From contig JAJKFH010002749.1 in NCBI GenBank assembly GCA_023333565.1, forward strand, positions 186,001 through 250,000: DNA of 64,000 bases, written 5' to 3'. This DNA is from Puffinus mauretanicus (Eukaryota; Chordata; Aves; Procellariiformes; Procellariidae). Made by a program: the position numbers and the translations under genes. This document shows, in pieces, positions 1 to 37,700 of the stretch (position 1 is its first letter; each line of letters begins with the position of its first letter). Below the pieces are notes generated by a model. That model ran no database searches. It saw only the letters and a list, made by a program, of their open reading frames with translations, and was not told the DNA's origin.

Positions 1-23930
<23,930 letters not shown>

Positions 23931-24025
23931 GCCAGCATACCTGGGCCCTTTCCCCTTTTCTTCCTTTCTCCCCTTCCTCTGTAAAATTTGTAACACACTT
24001 TTGTAATGCCAGAAAGAGGTGCGAA

Positions 24026-24031
24026 AATAAA
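24026..24031 (+). terminator. GRIN3A: GRIN3A proximal polyadenylation signal
   Basis: AATAAA 96 nt after the stop codon. If used it would give a very short 3' UTR. Longer 3' ends further downstream cannot be excluded. Confidence 0.55.
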
Positions 24032-24049
24032 GCAGGCAGTGTGCTCTTC

Positions 24050-27000
24050 ATGAGAGCAGAATTGCAGCAGCCCAGAGCCACTGCCACCCTCCTGAGTCCT
24101 CCTCCTTTCATAACAAGTTTCTCATTCTCCTGGCAAACGTCAGCCGTTCCCAAGGGACTGGAGAAACAAGGAGCATCCGAACAGCGCGAGTCCCTGGTTC
24201 TTCCACTTGATAGTACAGTGAAGTCCCCAGTTTTTTAGCCCTTTCTGTGCATTAATTCAAAAAAAAAAAGGAAAAAAAAAAAGAAGGAAATTTAAACTGC
24301 TCATTGGAAGCATGTCCCTTGTTGGTATGTTTTTGTTGTGGTATCTATGGGTCTAGTCTCCGTTCATGCTAAGGCTCTTTATGGTTGCCTCATTACACCA
24401 GGTGCTAGTTCTGTGTTGGCAGTCCCTTCCCTCCTGGCACAGGCTGTGGTTTCACGAGACAAATTCTTGGTGGCAATCCTAGTACATGCCATTCCCTCAG
24501 CTCTGTCAGCACAAAATGCTGGCTGCTCACCCAGCTTAAAAATAACTTGGCAAAAACCAAACCACCACCTCTGTCTGCTTCTGAGCCCAGGTTTGGCTTC
24601 CACTCCCACCCAGAGAGAAGTCATGCCAACAGCTGCACCGGCAGATGTGAGGGGATGGGTTCACGGTGGCACAGAGCAAGGATGAGAGGAAGGGAGGGGT
24701 GGCAGCACTGTAAATCAGTATTTATCACCGAAGGTGAAGTATTTACCAATGTGAAACTACTCCCTTAGTATTCTCTGTCTTCAGTTGACAATAAGGTGCT
24801 TTCTCACGCCGAAGTGACATAAAGGGGCTCTGGTCCATGATTTATTCTGACACCGAGCTCCCACCAAAGTCAAAGGGGGTCACCAAAGCCTCCCTGTGGA
24901 CCAGGGCCCACTGTGAAGGAGAATGAGGGTTGCGGTTTCAAAGGCAATGTACTGAGTGGCGTTCTCTCCCACCTGGATGATGAGTAGAGGGCAAGGAAGG
25001 GTAAGCTGTTCAGCATCTGAATAAATACTGCATCAACCCAACTGACTGTGTTATTTAAACAGGATTTCTAAGAATTTTTAAAAAACACTTTGCAACACAT
25101 CCCCTATTACAGAGAAAAAGAACATTTGTAACACTGTCAGAACTAACACTGGTCTCCCAGATACGTCACCAAAGTCATTTTTACCCTCCCTGTATCTCAA
25201 GCCACCTGCGTGAATGTTGCCGGGGGTGATGTTCTCACCAGGCGTCGTTTAAAGGCTACAGGCAAACCTGAAACTGTATTTTGGGGTTTGAAAAAGGCAT
25301 TCTACCTTTACGCACCTTTACCCTTCGAAAAACACTTGCAAATGAAAAGCTCTGCATGGACCACTAAAAGCTGATAGCAGCGATACCCAGACTAATTAGC
25401 CTCGTCAAGAGGAGTTCATATTCTATTACCTGCTCAGTCCTTGGCCTCTGCTTTTGGGCAGCAAGCGTGTCTACTTCTTTCAATACAGTCAGTAACACAG
25501 GAAGGAGTAATTAGGACATAAAACAGGAAAGTGGGATCCAGAGCCCTGCGCATCAGATAGGTCTGAAAGACCTAGGATGTCCCTTCTTTCCTTGCTCCTG
25601 ACAAGCTAGATGACTACAGGCAAGTCACTTAGGTTGCTTTTGTTGCCTTCCCTTACCCTCCCTCATTTAGATAATCAGCTTTTTAGGAAGAGCTTTTTAT
25701 TTGTGTAGCATCCAGTACGTTACAACCTCCAACATCACTTGGTTAGAACAGATGAACACTGCTCTTTTCATTATTATGAGACAAATACTAGGAAAGAAAT
25801 ATTTCAGCCCAGTTTTATCAGTATGTTTATCAACAGTTTGTTACGTCCTTATCTCTATTTTTTTTAAAAAGTAAAAGTAATTGAAAGTGCTATCCTAAAC
25901 AAAAATGTGTGTTTTAGTTCAAAGTTCCAACCCAAACACCCAATCTTTCAACAAATCACTCTTCATTTAAAAACAAAAAATGAAGTGAAAAAATGTCAAC
26001 CACCTAATCATTAACGTTAAGCAAAAATCTTTATTTCTGGTGGGTGCCTTAGGGGCTACTCTCATGTCAAATGTAGAATAGGGATTCCTCCAAATTACTG
26101 CAGCACCAACCAGAAGCCTTTTGGGAGAAGGTCCAAGTTATTGTTGCCCAAAAGAGACAAGTTTTGGCATGTTATTTTCTTATTCAAATATTGCTCCAGC
26201 CTGATTCCATAGAAGATAGAAAAAAAAGATTGCTGTAGCTTTCTAGGGGATGGGGAGTATTGCACGCATGTCAATGTCTGCAGACTGCATAAGCGGGGGG
26301 AGGATTGGCTATGATAACAGGGTGCACTGGAGACTGCAGATGAGGCTTTTTGTTTGTTTACACTTCATTACTCTGGCTCAGACACTGAATTTAGACAGAT
26401 TTTTGATAGAGAATACTTCTCACCCCTTCCCTTCTTTTAACCCAAAATACTTCTAGTCTTGATAAACTTTTAATTATTTCCACTTATTCTGGCAAGTTAA
26501 AACAGACCATCTAAAATTGTCACTGTTTCTCAATGTTTAAGTTGTAAGCACAGAGAGAAATTTAGTCTCTTTCAAAATGAGCTTCCAGGGCTTCCTGAGC
26601 TTAAAATAAAATATTATTTTAAAATAAGAAAATACATTTTTCTTGGTGAGGACAGAGAAAATAGGAGTTTCCAGACCTCATCTGTGAAACAAAACCAGAC
26701 TGTTTCAAGTGTTTGTTTCCTACCGTGACCAGAGTGAACCCAACGCTGCCAGTACATGCACAGAAGTTTCAAGCCTGATTGTCAGTAGAAAGGTGATGTG
26801 ACTTAATGACTGGGAAAGGGTGAAGGGGCTTTGCACCTCTACAAGGGCTGTTTAATTCAGATTGTTGTTCACAGCTGTAAAAGGAAGTCTGCTGTTATAG
26901 CAAAGCTGCTTGAAGATCCAATGTTTGTTGGTGACTCAGGTCCTGGTTTTGACGAACAAGATTTGTACCACAAAATCTACCATCAGCATTAATACTCCTA

Positions 27001-27800
27001 ACGCACCATTCTTTCTCCAACTTGACATCACAAACTGTAATCCAGGGAGCAACTTCCAGTGAAAGCAGAGAGCGTTTTGCTTTCATTTCTTCTACACATG
27101 CTGTAACAGAACTAAGCCGTACCACAAACTCTCAGCACCCCAGCTCCCCCTTGCAAAGATAGGGTCATGTGTTCCTTCTCACTTTTCAGGATTCATCATA
27201 ATTTACAAGGTTTAATTCACATTTTCTGAATGTTTTCAGAAAGATAAAAATAATAATGCATACTATAAGACAGTCTGTAATTAATTGCTTTCACTTTACT
27301 ATTGTTCCTATTATTTTCTACAGTGAATACAGGAAGGTAATACAGATTTTGTCATTCAGGGAAGGGACACAGATGACACAAACCTCTGACAGTTGCACCT
27401 TCCAAGAAAATTAAGCTTACAGGAAAAACACTATGCCCTATGAAGGAATGTCGTAAATAAATGACTTAGCGTTTTGATTTTAGGAGCGGCCTAAATACAG
27501 CCTTGCACTACAGGGAGCATAGAGACTATAGTCTATTCCACGTCCTTTCACAAAATTCCCAGCGGCCATGACAAAATGACTGCATAAATAATCCAGCACC
27601 CTGGCCCTTCTGTGGTGTCAGGAATAAGGTAGTGAAGATACAGCCAAAAGGACAAAAGCTGTTTTAGTTAACCATTTTCTGAAAGCAGAGGAAGGAAGAA
27701 ATCAATCTCTCTACTTTAGAAGGTTAAAGCTTGTGAAAAATGTTTCTGATCGGACAAAGGACAGGAGCACAGACAGATACTACCAGAGGCAAGAAAACCA
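24050..27800. other. Intergenic gap between convergent GRIN3A and RNF20
   Basis: About 3.8 kb with no coding exon. It starts with an A-rich run at 24259-24289 that may be a retrotransposed tail or simple low complexity. No tRNA, LTR or CR1 signature was recognised. A distal GRIN3A 3' UTR could occupy part of it. Confidence 0.6.
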
Positions 27801-27823
27801 GAAAAATAACCTGGACAACAGCT

Positions 27824-27829
27824 TTTATT
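27824..27829 (-). terminator. RNF20: RNF20 polyadenylation signal
   Basis: TTTATT on the + strand, which is AATAAA on the RNF20 strand, 734 nt beyond the stop codon. Transcripts would be cleaved near 27805. The implied 3' UTR of about 0.75 kb (27805-28562) contains no open frame of interest. Confidence 0.65.
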
Positions 27830-28562
27830 AGATTTTGTGCATTACAAGATTAATCTTTGTGGCAAAGTTGCAACAAAGTAACCCCTACAAATTCTTTTCT
27901 GGAAACTAAGGACAGTGACAGCAATGCCTCAACCTAGGGGAAGATGTCCACATCAACCAGGGTTCATCAGTGGAATGCTATTTTCAAAGATTCGCCAACG
28001 AGTTATCTTTCTCCTCTTCTGGATACTGAGATGTGCGTTTGCTTTTGGGGGTAAGGAGGATGTTTACTAATGCACCAGCCTTCACAGATTCTTGCCCTGA
28101 CTCAGGAAGATACATGTCTAAGGAGTCACTCTACTGAAGTCTACAGATGTACCTCTTCATTCGTTATTTGGTCCTTTAACAGGGAAACTATTCACTCTCA
28201 GAAACACTACCGTACCTTGATGGGATTTAATAATTAACATCCACAGCAAGACAGCTTCCATCCCATCAAGGCAGGACTTCAGTTAGATGTTCCCAACTTG
28301 GCAGTGTGAAAGTGATGGATAGGAAAATTCCTCTCAGGCACAAAGAATCCACGAAAACCAAGGGCAAGAATAAAAGAAAAGGGACAAGAAAGGAACCAAG
28401 ATCCAGAATCTGTTTCTTTCCATACCCTAACCACACTTCCCAGAAGAGACTGCAGATCAGCTGACAGAAGCACTGACTGCCCCAAAGGTGACAATCACAG
28501 AAAGTGAGGGAGACTGGGTAGTCAGCAGAAGCAGCAACTTTCCATCACTCCAGTGGAAAGAA

Positions 28563-28739
28563 TCAACCGATGTAGATCCTATGGAAGTCGTTGGCACCAA
28601 AGGCAGCATTGCACTTGGGGCACTTACGCTGCCGGGTGTCATAGCGTGTTTTCACACACTCAAAACAGAAGACATGAAAGCACTTTGTGAGCACCGCATC
28701 CTTTTTGCGCATGTTACAGCATGGGCAGGTCAGGCGGGC
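28563..28739 (-). CDS. RNF20: RNF20 last coding exon: RING finger
   Basis: Residues 927-984 plus TGA at 28563-28565. It starts [13 protein letters not shown] and ends [11 protein letters not shown]. It carries the entire C3HC4 RING (C-x2-C, C-x-H-x2-C-x2-C, C-x2-C) that docks the E2. Acceptor is TCTTGCAG on the gene strand. No key ligand is lost. Confidence 0.98.
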   Translation of the reverse strand, partial: ARLTCPCCNMRKKDAVLTKCFHVFCFECVKTRYDTRQRKCPKCNAAFGANDFHRIYIG

Positions 28740-31700
28740 CTGCAAGACAGAAACATTGTAGTGAGGACCCACTGCATTGCACTAGGTATGTTAAAAGATG
28801 ACTGAAGATGAAGGTCTGTCCATTCCTCACAAGGAGAAGGTGGTTTCTTCAATGCAAGATAGGGCTACAATGCCAGAGTACAGACAAGAGATGTCAAATG
28901 CTGCAAACATGACTACACAGCCTTTTGACTAAAGTAGCGTTAAAGAGGTAAGTTGATAGAGACAGCTACTCACCTTGTAATCCTTGATTTCTTCCATCAA
29001 TATCTCATCACAGTTGGGAACCATGTCAGGCTTCTTAGTGGTCTCCAGCTTCCTGCGTAACCTAGAAATATCTTCCTGCATAAAAACAAAAGACTAAATA
29101 AATGAGCAGTATATTTTCTGCCACAGCTTCTTCAGGGACCAAAGAGAACTAGCACCAGTACACCTGGCTAAGTCACTCCACCCATACTTTTATCCCTGAT
29201 AGTCCAACAGACTTAAGACAGATTACATTATCATCTGGTGCCACATGTATTGTCAGTTATCAGTGGATGAAACCTGAAAGAGCCAAGACCTGATAAAGCT
29301 GAAATCAAAGTGAAACTGGACCCCCAAAAAAGTAGTGTAGTTGAAACCCACTCCAAGCTCAATGTACAAGGAGACAGGCAGATATTGAAGGATCGTGCAT
29401 GAGGTGTATACCTCAGCCCTTTTGAAGTTGAACATCTCTTTCTCTCTAGTTACTCTGTTTTCCACGATCTCATCCTGGAAGTCATGTAACTTCTTCTGAG
29501 CCAGCTCTAGTTGGGCTTTCAGATCATCCGCAAGCTGGGCTGCATCCATGGCCTGAAAAAGAAAACTAGTATAGACATACCAAACATAGAAAAAGAGCTC
29601 TAGTGACTTCTAGTCCCTCTGCCTGGCAATCCAAGACTGCTCACAGAATACTCCTTGGGCTGCTGGAGATCTATTTTTTCAATCTAATTTTGGTATTTCC
29701 AAATGGAATAACTGGAATTACTCCCTAAACATTATTTCAACAGCAAAATATCTTATTATTAACAAATTCTAATCATTTAGTTTCAACACTCCTGTTCAGT
29801 AGAGTCAACCCCTGTCACACTGCAATGCATATCACTTAGAAAAATACTAATGACTATGCAATTCTCTACTTTTTCAAGTATTTTCAGCCTTCCACCTTTT
29901 ACATTTTTTCTACTAAATTGTTCAGAGGCAGCTCCATAACTGAACTAGAGAGAACTGCAAGATAGGTATTTATTTTTTAATCATTTTCTCTCTTCACCAC
30001 TTCTTGTATCACTTTCTAACTGTCCCTGCACCAATGAATCTATTAGCCAAGCTCCCTCAATACCACGGATTGAAACATTAAGCAGAAGCGATTGTGCTGA
30101 ATTCCCCCCATCTCCTCTTCACAGTGATATTTCTGCTTTCCTTTCTGTCTGATTTAATGTCATTCCTGTATTTCTACTGAAGATGTAACAACAAAGGCAG
30201 CATCAACCATGAGGCTTAGTCTTACTTTACTCGTAACAGACCTACTTTATTGATCTTAGACATTTGTTAAAGGTCTTAACATTCCCCAGCCGTATTTTCC
30301 TTTTACTTACCACATCTTTCCTATAAAAGCTTTGACCTCAGTTAACTTCATGTGGCTGCTGCCTCGTCTTTCACAATCGGTTTCCTTTTAAAGGCACCTC
30401 ACTTCAGCTCCCTAATCAGACTTTGACAGAAACACCTATGACCTGCTCCTCCTTATCAAGGGAAACATCAGTCTACAACTCTTTAGTTGTCTCTTCAGGA
30501 CTCCTCCGCCTTCTGGTATACTAGTCCAAAACCAGGGAGTATCAGGTTCCGTAATACCAATGAGAGCTAGGAGCCTTCTATGTTTCCCACAAGACAACTC
30601 CATCTTACAATCCAAGAGGAAATCAAGCAATCACTCACCTTGCGTTTGTTCATTTCCAGGGCCTGTGTTCGGAGGCCTAGTTCTTTCTCGCCTGTTCCAA
30701 TACTGCTTTGCAGTAAGTGCTCCTTCTCCTCCAGCTTACGTACAACCTGCAGCTGGGCATCCACCTTGGGAAGGGAGAGAGGAGGTCCAGAAGGACTGAA
30801 ATGCATGTTCTGCAGGTCTTCAGAGTTGTCATTAAAGCTGCATGCTAAAACTATCCCTGCTTCCCCATCACCAAGGAGCACCTCTTCAGCTTGCCTTCTT
30901 CTCCCTGAACAGACATACTAGCAGTCTAAGAGCTGTATCCAGACCTCTCTGGTAAACACTTTAAAACTTAACAGTCAAATACTCGCAACAAAGATGTCTT
31001 ATTTTTCGGAAGGTGGCTTAGAGAATTGCTGCAAGGCAGCGAACAGTCCCACCTTGGTTCCAAGGATGTAGAAGTACCATTACGACAGGAAAATGACTGC
31101 CTACTTTCCTTCTCCCTCCTGCGCTCCATAGCAATAAGCCTGTAGGACATTTTATACTCACACAGCAGTCTCTGTTTCTTACTAAGACAGGTCCCTTTGA
31201 AGTCTGACGCAGCATACCTAAGTTGATTAGGGGAACATTCCCTCCTGTGCTGATTTTGGCAGGGATACAGTTAATTCTCTTCATAGCAGCTCATATGGTG
31301 TTATATTTTGTATTTGGGACCAAAGCAGCATCAGTAACTACTGTTTTAGCTATTACTGAACAGTACTTACACAGCATCAAGACCTTCTGTGTCTCATGCT
31401 GCCCGCCAACAAGTAGGCTGAGGGTGCACAAGAAGCTGGATGGGACACAGCTGGGACAGCTGACCCAAACTGACCAAAGAGATATTCCATACCATATGAC
31501 ATCATGCTCAGCAATAAAAGCTGGAGGAAAGGAGGAAGCGGGGGGATGTTCAGAGTGATGGCTTTTTGTCTTCCCAAATAACAATTACACATGATGGAGC
31601 CCTGCTTTCCTGGAGATGGCTGAACAACTGCCTGCCATGGAAAGCAGTGAACGAATCCCTTGTTTTGCTTTGCTTGTGCGCACAGCTTTCCTTTAACTAT

Positions 31701-34700
31701 TGAACTGTCTTTATCTCAACCCACCAGTTTTCTCACTTTTGCCCTTCTGATTCTCTCTCCCATCCCACTGTGGGAGAGCAAGCAAGCAGCTGCGTGGAGC
31801 TTAGCTGCCTACCAGAGTTAACCCACAACACCTCCACCTTCCTCCATCAGTTCTGCTGCCCTCTCTCCTTCTCCCTGGTTACCTGTGTCTTCAGTGTCAA
31901 AACTTGGTCTGCCAGCTCCTCCTTCTCCTCTTTCAGCAACTTGTGGATCTGGTTGGACTTGATGCGTTCTGACATCAGCTTGAAGTTGGCATCATCCTTC
32001 TCCCGCAGCTGCTGCATCAGGCGGATGTTTTGTTCCTGCATGTCTTCAAAGGCTTGGCCTGTGACATCCATTTCTGACAGCAGAGCCTCCTCCTCCTGCA
32101 AAAGAATGCACAGACTCTGGCAAAACTGTCTCCTGTACCCCATACAATGACCCTGAACATTTTACTCAGAGACACCAATTCTAGCACAGATGAAGGAAGA
32201 TGTCTCACTATCAGAGAACAGTATCTTCCCAGCAACCAGAAGTCTGCACCACAGCAGAGATGCCCTGAATTAGAAGGTGTAGAAAAGAGATGGTCATCTC
32301 CACAAGCATTCACAGACTGTGGCTTGTCTGCTGGCAAAATCAGGTGTGACACAGTCATTGCCAGAACTGGGCAGAAACCGACTGCCAACTTCAGGCAGCT
32401 AGCTGAATAGCTGTCACATACATCAGGACAAGAATTCTACATGTGGACAACTCAACAGCTTCCAACTAACAGGCTGCCAATCCCCTTAAACTCATTTAGG
32501 CCACTTCAACGTTAAAGGAGTAATTGACAAGATAGAACAGTTCTGTACTATAAGGAAAAGAATCTGAATTCTAAAAAAGTACATGTCAAGTCACTGGCTT
32601 GCCTCTCCCCTACTGAGGTGGTCCTGCTCTCTTACCATTAGATTAAGCCCTTTTTTGTGGAAGAAGGTATGTCACAGTACCATGCACATGTATTAATTAT
32701 ATGAACTGTGCAGATAATACTTTTTAAAAGAAATTGTAACCTTCTCCCCTGAAGGCTGATCCAGCCATCTCTCTTTTGTGCTCTCCACCTAGGCCACAAA
32801 CAATTAAACATTCCCCACCACCCCCCACCCTGATGATTGTTGGTTTTTTGGCTAGTTGGGTTTTTTCCCCTTTAATAAACAGGGACAAAACTCACATCTC
32901 TGGCACATACAGAGACAGAAATTCCTTCTCTCGGGCAATCTTTCTGGCTGTAACCTGAAGGCAGTTCCTTCCCAGGTGCTCCAGCCAAGATAGAACTCAT
33001 CAGAAACTTCTCACCTGCTTAGCCATGGCTAGTTTCTTCTGTAAATACTCAATTTGTTCCTCCACTGCTCGGATCTTGCGGAGGGCATCCTCATCAGCCA
33101 TCTTTTTACTCTCCTTTTTCTCCTTGTCTTCCAATTCTTTCACCCTCTGCCTCAGTTCTTCCAGCTACAGCAAGGACAAAACAGAAACGACACTAAACAC
33201 AAGTATGTGGCCTGAACATTAAGAGCCCATTTTCCCCACAATTCTCTGAAACATTGGAGAAACTGCCTTCAAAGCATGGGAAAAGAAAACCCATCTCATC
33301 TTGGCAGCATAGTGCATTACTGGCAGATGGGCCATTAAGACGGACTGTAAGCCCAAGATCTTGATTTCAAAACCTTTGAAAATTCCATAGCATCTTTTAT
33401 CAGAGTAGGAACATTAGTCTTTTGCAGTTGTATATGAAAGGTATGTGAATGGAGAGCATCTGCTCCTTTAAGGGTGTCTGGTCAAGGACCTTTTTCAATA
33501 CAAAAGATAATAAGAAAAGGAGGAAGCCATAAACAAAACACACAGAGACACAAACCTGACAGACAAATGATAAGGGAGGCAGTGACGAGAACCAAACCTG
33601 GTCAGTCATGCATGTGAGAGTGTGAGAACGTTTATTCCAGCAAGGTTATCTGACTGTGGACCCTGTCAATTGGGAAAATGGGGGGGGGCGGGATGGGGGA
33701 GAAGGAAACCGGAAACAAAATATACAGAGACACAGACCTGACAAAACAAACATGGAGACAAAGACAAGAAACATGCTTCCCCAGTCACAATAGCTGATAA
33801 GCTACCAAGAAACTACAGGCCCCACTTCCAGGAAGATCAACATGGACTTTGCAACTGATAAGACTGTAAACCAGGGGTGGATCGTGGACTGGGAGGGTTG
33901 TGGGAATCGACAGAGCTGTACAAACCCAGGAGGGACGTGCAGGGGAAAGGAGAGCAAGGATGAACAAACTGGGGTAAGACAGAGAAGGGTATATAAGGAG
34001 CCAGTCACATGCAAAATGAGGGCAGTCTGGCTCAGCCCTGCGGATAATCACCACAGCTTGTCCTATCTTCTTGTATCTTCTTATTAAATATTTTCATAAC
34101 TTCTGTGTAATGTAACTCTCTGCCCCATGTGTATGTGTGCTGCATGGAATAAGTGCTAGCTACAGGTGAAACCTGTATGTGAACAAGGTAAGAGGGCCTG
34201 GGATCACAGGGGTACCAGACAGAGGGGCTGTGCTGGTACTTGAGAGATCTGCGAATGTGTGTGTGCTTGTGAACTTAGAGATTGCTGTGTGTGTGCCTGC
34301 ACTATTGACGTTTTATCTCTACCAGCTGAAGAGGAGAAAGGGACTTGTCTGTCTATGGTTATGTTTTATGAGTCGTACATGTTCATGCTATTGAAGGCAG
34401 CACTTTGTCTGAGGCAGTCTGACTGGCCATGTCAGAGTCCTTGGTGTGTGTATGTCTCTGGGACAGATGCTCAGCTTCGCTACTGGTTGAATCTGCAACT
34501 GAGAAAGTGGGAGCCATGTCCTTCAGCCTGGGAAAAAGGATCTTCCCAGAGGAAGACATCCCAAAATCTCCCTGTTCATCTCTCCAGACCATTCCAATCT
34601 CTCCTCTAAGTGACAAAGATGAGAAGAGGAACAATCTCCAGTTTTGAAGACAAAAACAACACAGTTCAGGTGCAGAGTATCTGAAAAGAAGTTTTGGGAA

Positions 34701-37700
34701 GAGAAATGAGATTTACCTCAGCTTTTGCCTTCTTCTCAGCTGCCATCAGCTGCACTTTGTCTCTCTGCTCTTTGGGGGCAGAGCGGTACATATCTAGCAA
34801 CAGCTTCATCTCCTTCTGGCTCTCCTGGGCTTTCCTGGAGACAGGGAGATAGACAACTATGAGAACACAGCAGAAAAGCTTCGCTGTTACATATCCAGCA
34901 CTCCACCTCCCATATGGTATGCATATGGAGTCACCCTTGGTTCATCTTACCCTGATAACATAAAATAGCCAATGAGTACAGGCTGGAGGCTGAAAAAAAA
35001 CTTGTTCAGGCACATGGGTTGAAAAGCCAAGAGCAGTGGGCTGGGGACGCTTACCTAATAGTAAGCAACAAACTATCCATCTCTGCTTTGGTACTGATCC
35101 AAGACAGGGAAGACTACTGAGCCCTTTATTAATAACCTGCTGCTGCAAAACTTTATGCAATTGTTATGACAGCAACAAATAAAGATTACTTGACCCACAC
35201 CATGAAGTATCTGGTTTGGTAATTCATGCTTTAGGCTGTTGTAGGAGAAATGTTACAGATATAGAGGGTGCCAGAAACCTCTCACTTCACTTCAGTGAAG
35301 CTAATCTCATAAAGGCGAGCTACAAGTCATCTCACACAAACACCGAGGTTTGGGCACTACTCAAGCAGGAAAGGGAAGGAGAACAACTCCTACTTGAGCT
35401 CAGCCTTCAGTTGCTTGATCACTTCAGCTTCCTTCTTTCTTCCGTCTTCATGCTTCCCTTTCTCCTTCTCTTTGGACTCTCTCTCCTTCTCAGATTCCTT
35501 CTGCTTCTGCTTTTCCCGCTCTCGTTCCTTTTCCTTTTCTTTCTCTTTCTCTCGCTCTCTCTCTTTCTCCTTTTCCTTCTCTCGCTCCCGCTCCCTCTCC
35601 CGTCGCTCTCGCTCCCGTTCCTCTTCATCTCGCCTGGCCTTCATTTCACTAACATCTTCAGAAGCAGTCTTGGGGACAGATACTTGGGCAGAAGGATCAT
35701 CAGGTTCCTGTTTGATCTCTGGAGGTTCCTCCTTTGTGTCTTCAGTGCTGGACTGGGACTGCAGGAGAGCACCACCACTGCGAGAGCGGATCTGTTGTGG
35801 AATAGCAAGAAAGAAGATACAGAAGAAAACAAACCATTAAGTTCTTAGCCAGAAATCTACCTTATCCCCATTCCCTTGTCCTCCCAGATCCATGCTTGCA
35901 TGCCCCTTACATAATTGCTACTACTTTTCATGGAGCACTATACAGCTACAAGGGAAGACCATTCATTTGTTAAGTGGAAGCAGTAGAGTGTAGAGCTCCA
36001 TCGAAAATTACATTGCATCCTGCACGCCATATCAGAAAGGTTGATATTGCACGCAAGGGTGACAGCATTCCCCCTTTTCTTAAGCACTTTCTGTTCTTTT
36101 CTGGCATTTCCTGCTCTGATACCTTGCTCAAGTCAGATTGGGCCTCTCTCAGTTTGCGCTTGTATCTTAACACCTCTCCCTTTAGTTGGTGGTTGTGATT
36201 TTGGAGGCTGCTGATGAGATGACGCATCTCCCGATTAATTGGGCCTACAAAAACAGAAACACAACTGTAAGAAACCACACTTTTGCCAACCTTCTGCAAG
36301 GACTTTCACGGAGATGGAGAAGAAACTAAGTGACAATGACAAAGAACCAAACTAAGACTATTATCATTCTGCCACACAACAGAGCAACACAACACATTTG
36401 CAGAAAAAAGTCATGCCAGTTTTACATGCAACCATAAGTCACTGCAAATTCCCAGTCCTAAGTTCCCCTTAACACTACTTTTTTCACACGTTCCTAAGGG
36501 AAATGTGTCATGCTACAAGAAATCTCTATGATTTAAATGCTGCTTTAGAAATAACGTCTTTATTTCCTCTGATGAAATTTGAAGATCACTGGTTTCCTAT
36601 CCAGGTTGTCATTCCAGACGTGTAAATGAATCCTTCCAAAAGTAATTTTTAATGATGCAAAATACTCTGTCATAAACCAAATTATTAGCAAAATGTATTT
36701 TGCAGTATCTGAAAGGAAGTCAGATAACATAACAGACCAGAGGAACTGGTCTCCCACAAAACACGTGAAAAGCTTTGTTTTTTGAGATACAAAACAAGTA
36801 TTTAACAATAACAGACAAGGAATCAAACGAGGTGTTATACTGCAATGCAGCCTCTAATGGGCATTGGAGGGGGAGGTGTTGTTTGTTTTTAAGCACAGCA
36901 GAAAAACTCCATACCTGCTTGTTCATTGGCAGCAAGTGTCTGTTCAAACTCTATCCTCAACATCTCATATTCTTTGCGGACTTGTGCCAGGGTGTCCTCT
37001 AGCTGAATCACCTCTGTGCGTAGTTTCTTGTGAAGGCTGACCTCGTCCCTCTGAGGAGTAAGAAGGGGACAGAACTTGGTGCTGTGACCCTGGAGTATCT
37101 CTCACCTCATCTACATTGAGGTACCAGAACAGATGAATTATTGCCAGGAAGACAAATTTCCTGAGCACTCCCGAGCCACCCAGACCCAGCAGTGATGGTC
37201 AACAGAATGACAATGTTCCCTAGTCTGATGGAGCAGAGGTGCTACCTCGATTAGTTCCACCTGGCGCTGGTGTGTGGTCCGGGTGCCATGAAGCAGAGTG
37301 CGGGCCTCATCAAGATGTGCCTTCAGCTGGAGACTCTCATTATACAAAACAGAAAATTGGGACTGCATGCAGCGATATTCTGGGGTCTCCTTCACAGCCT
37401 CTTCCACTGCTCGTCGCAGCTCAACCTAGTCAGGATGCAAGAAAATGCCACATAAAGAAAAGTTATCTCCTTGTCTTTGATATCTGTTTTGCAAGGTACG
37501 AGAACAGTGAATCACGCTGCCACAAGCAAAGGCAAAAGCAGAACTTTAATAGCATCGCTGTGAAGCAGATGCAAGTGATATGCTTCAGTATCAATTTAAC
37601 AAGTCTATGCTTTCTCTATATGCACTAGGCTGTTTCTCTTGCATAGTCACATGACAAGAGTTTTTGATTCTCAGGTTCTGCAACAGTTTCTCTCAAAGAT

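Noticed and set aside
35216..35848. 210-codon leucine-rich and 148-codon Ser/Phe-rich + strand frames, looking like a membrane or SR protein
   Set aside because: Antisense of the RNF20 Glu/Arg/Lys exon. The apparent hydrophobic and SR-like repeats are the reverse of its purine codons.
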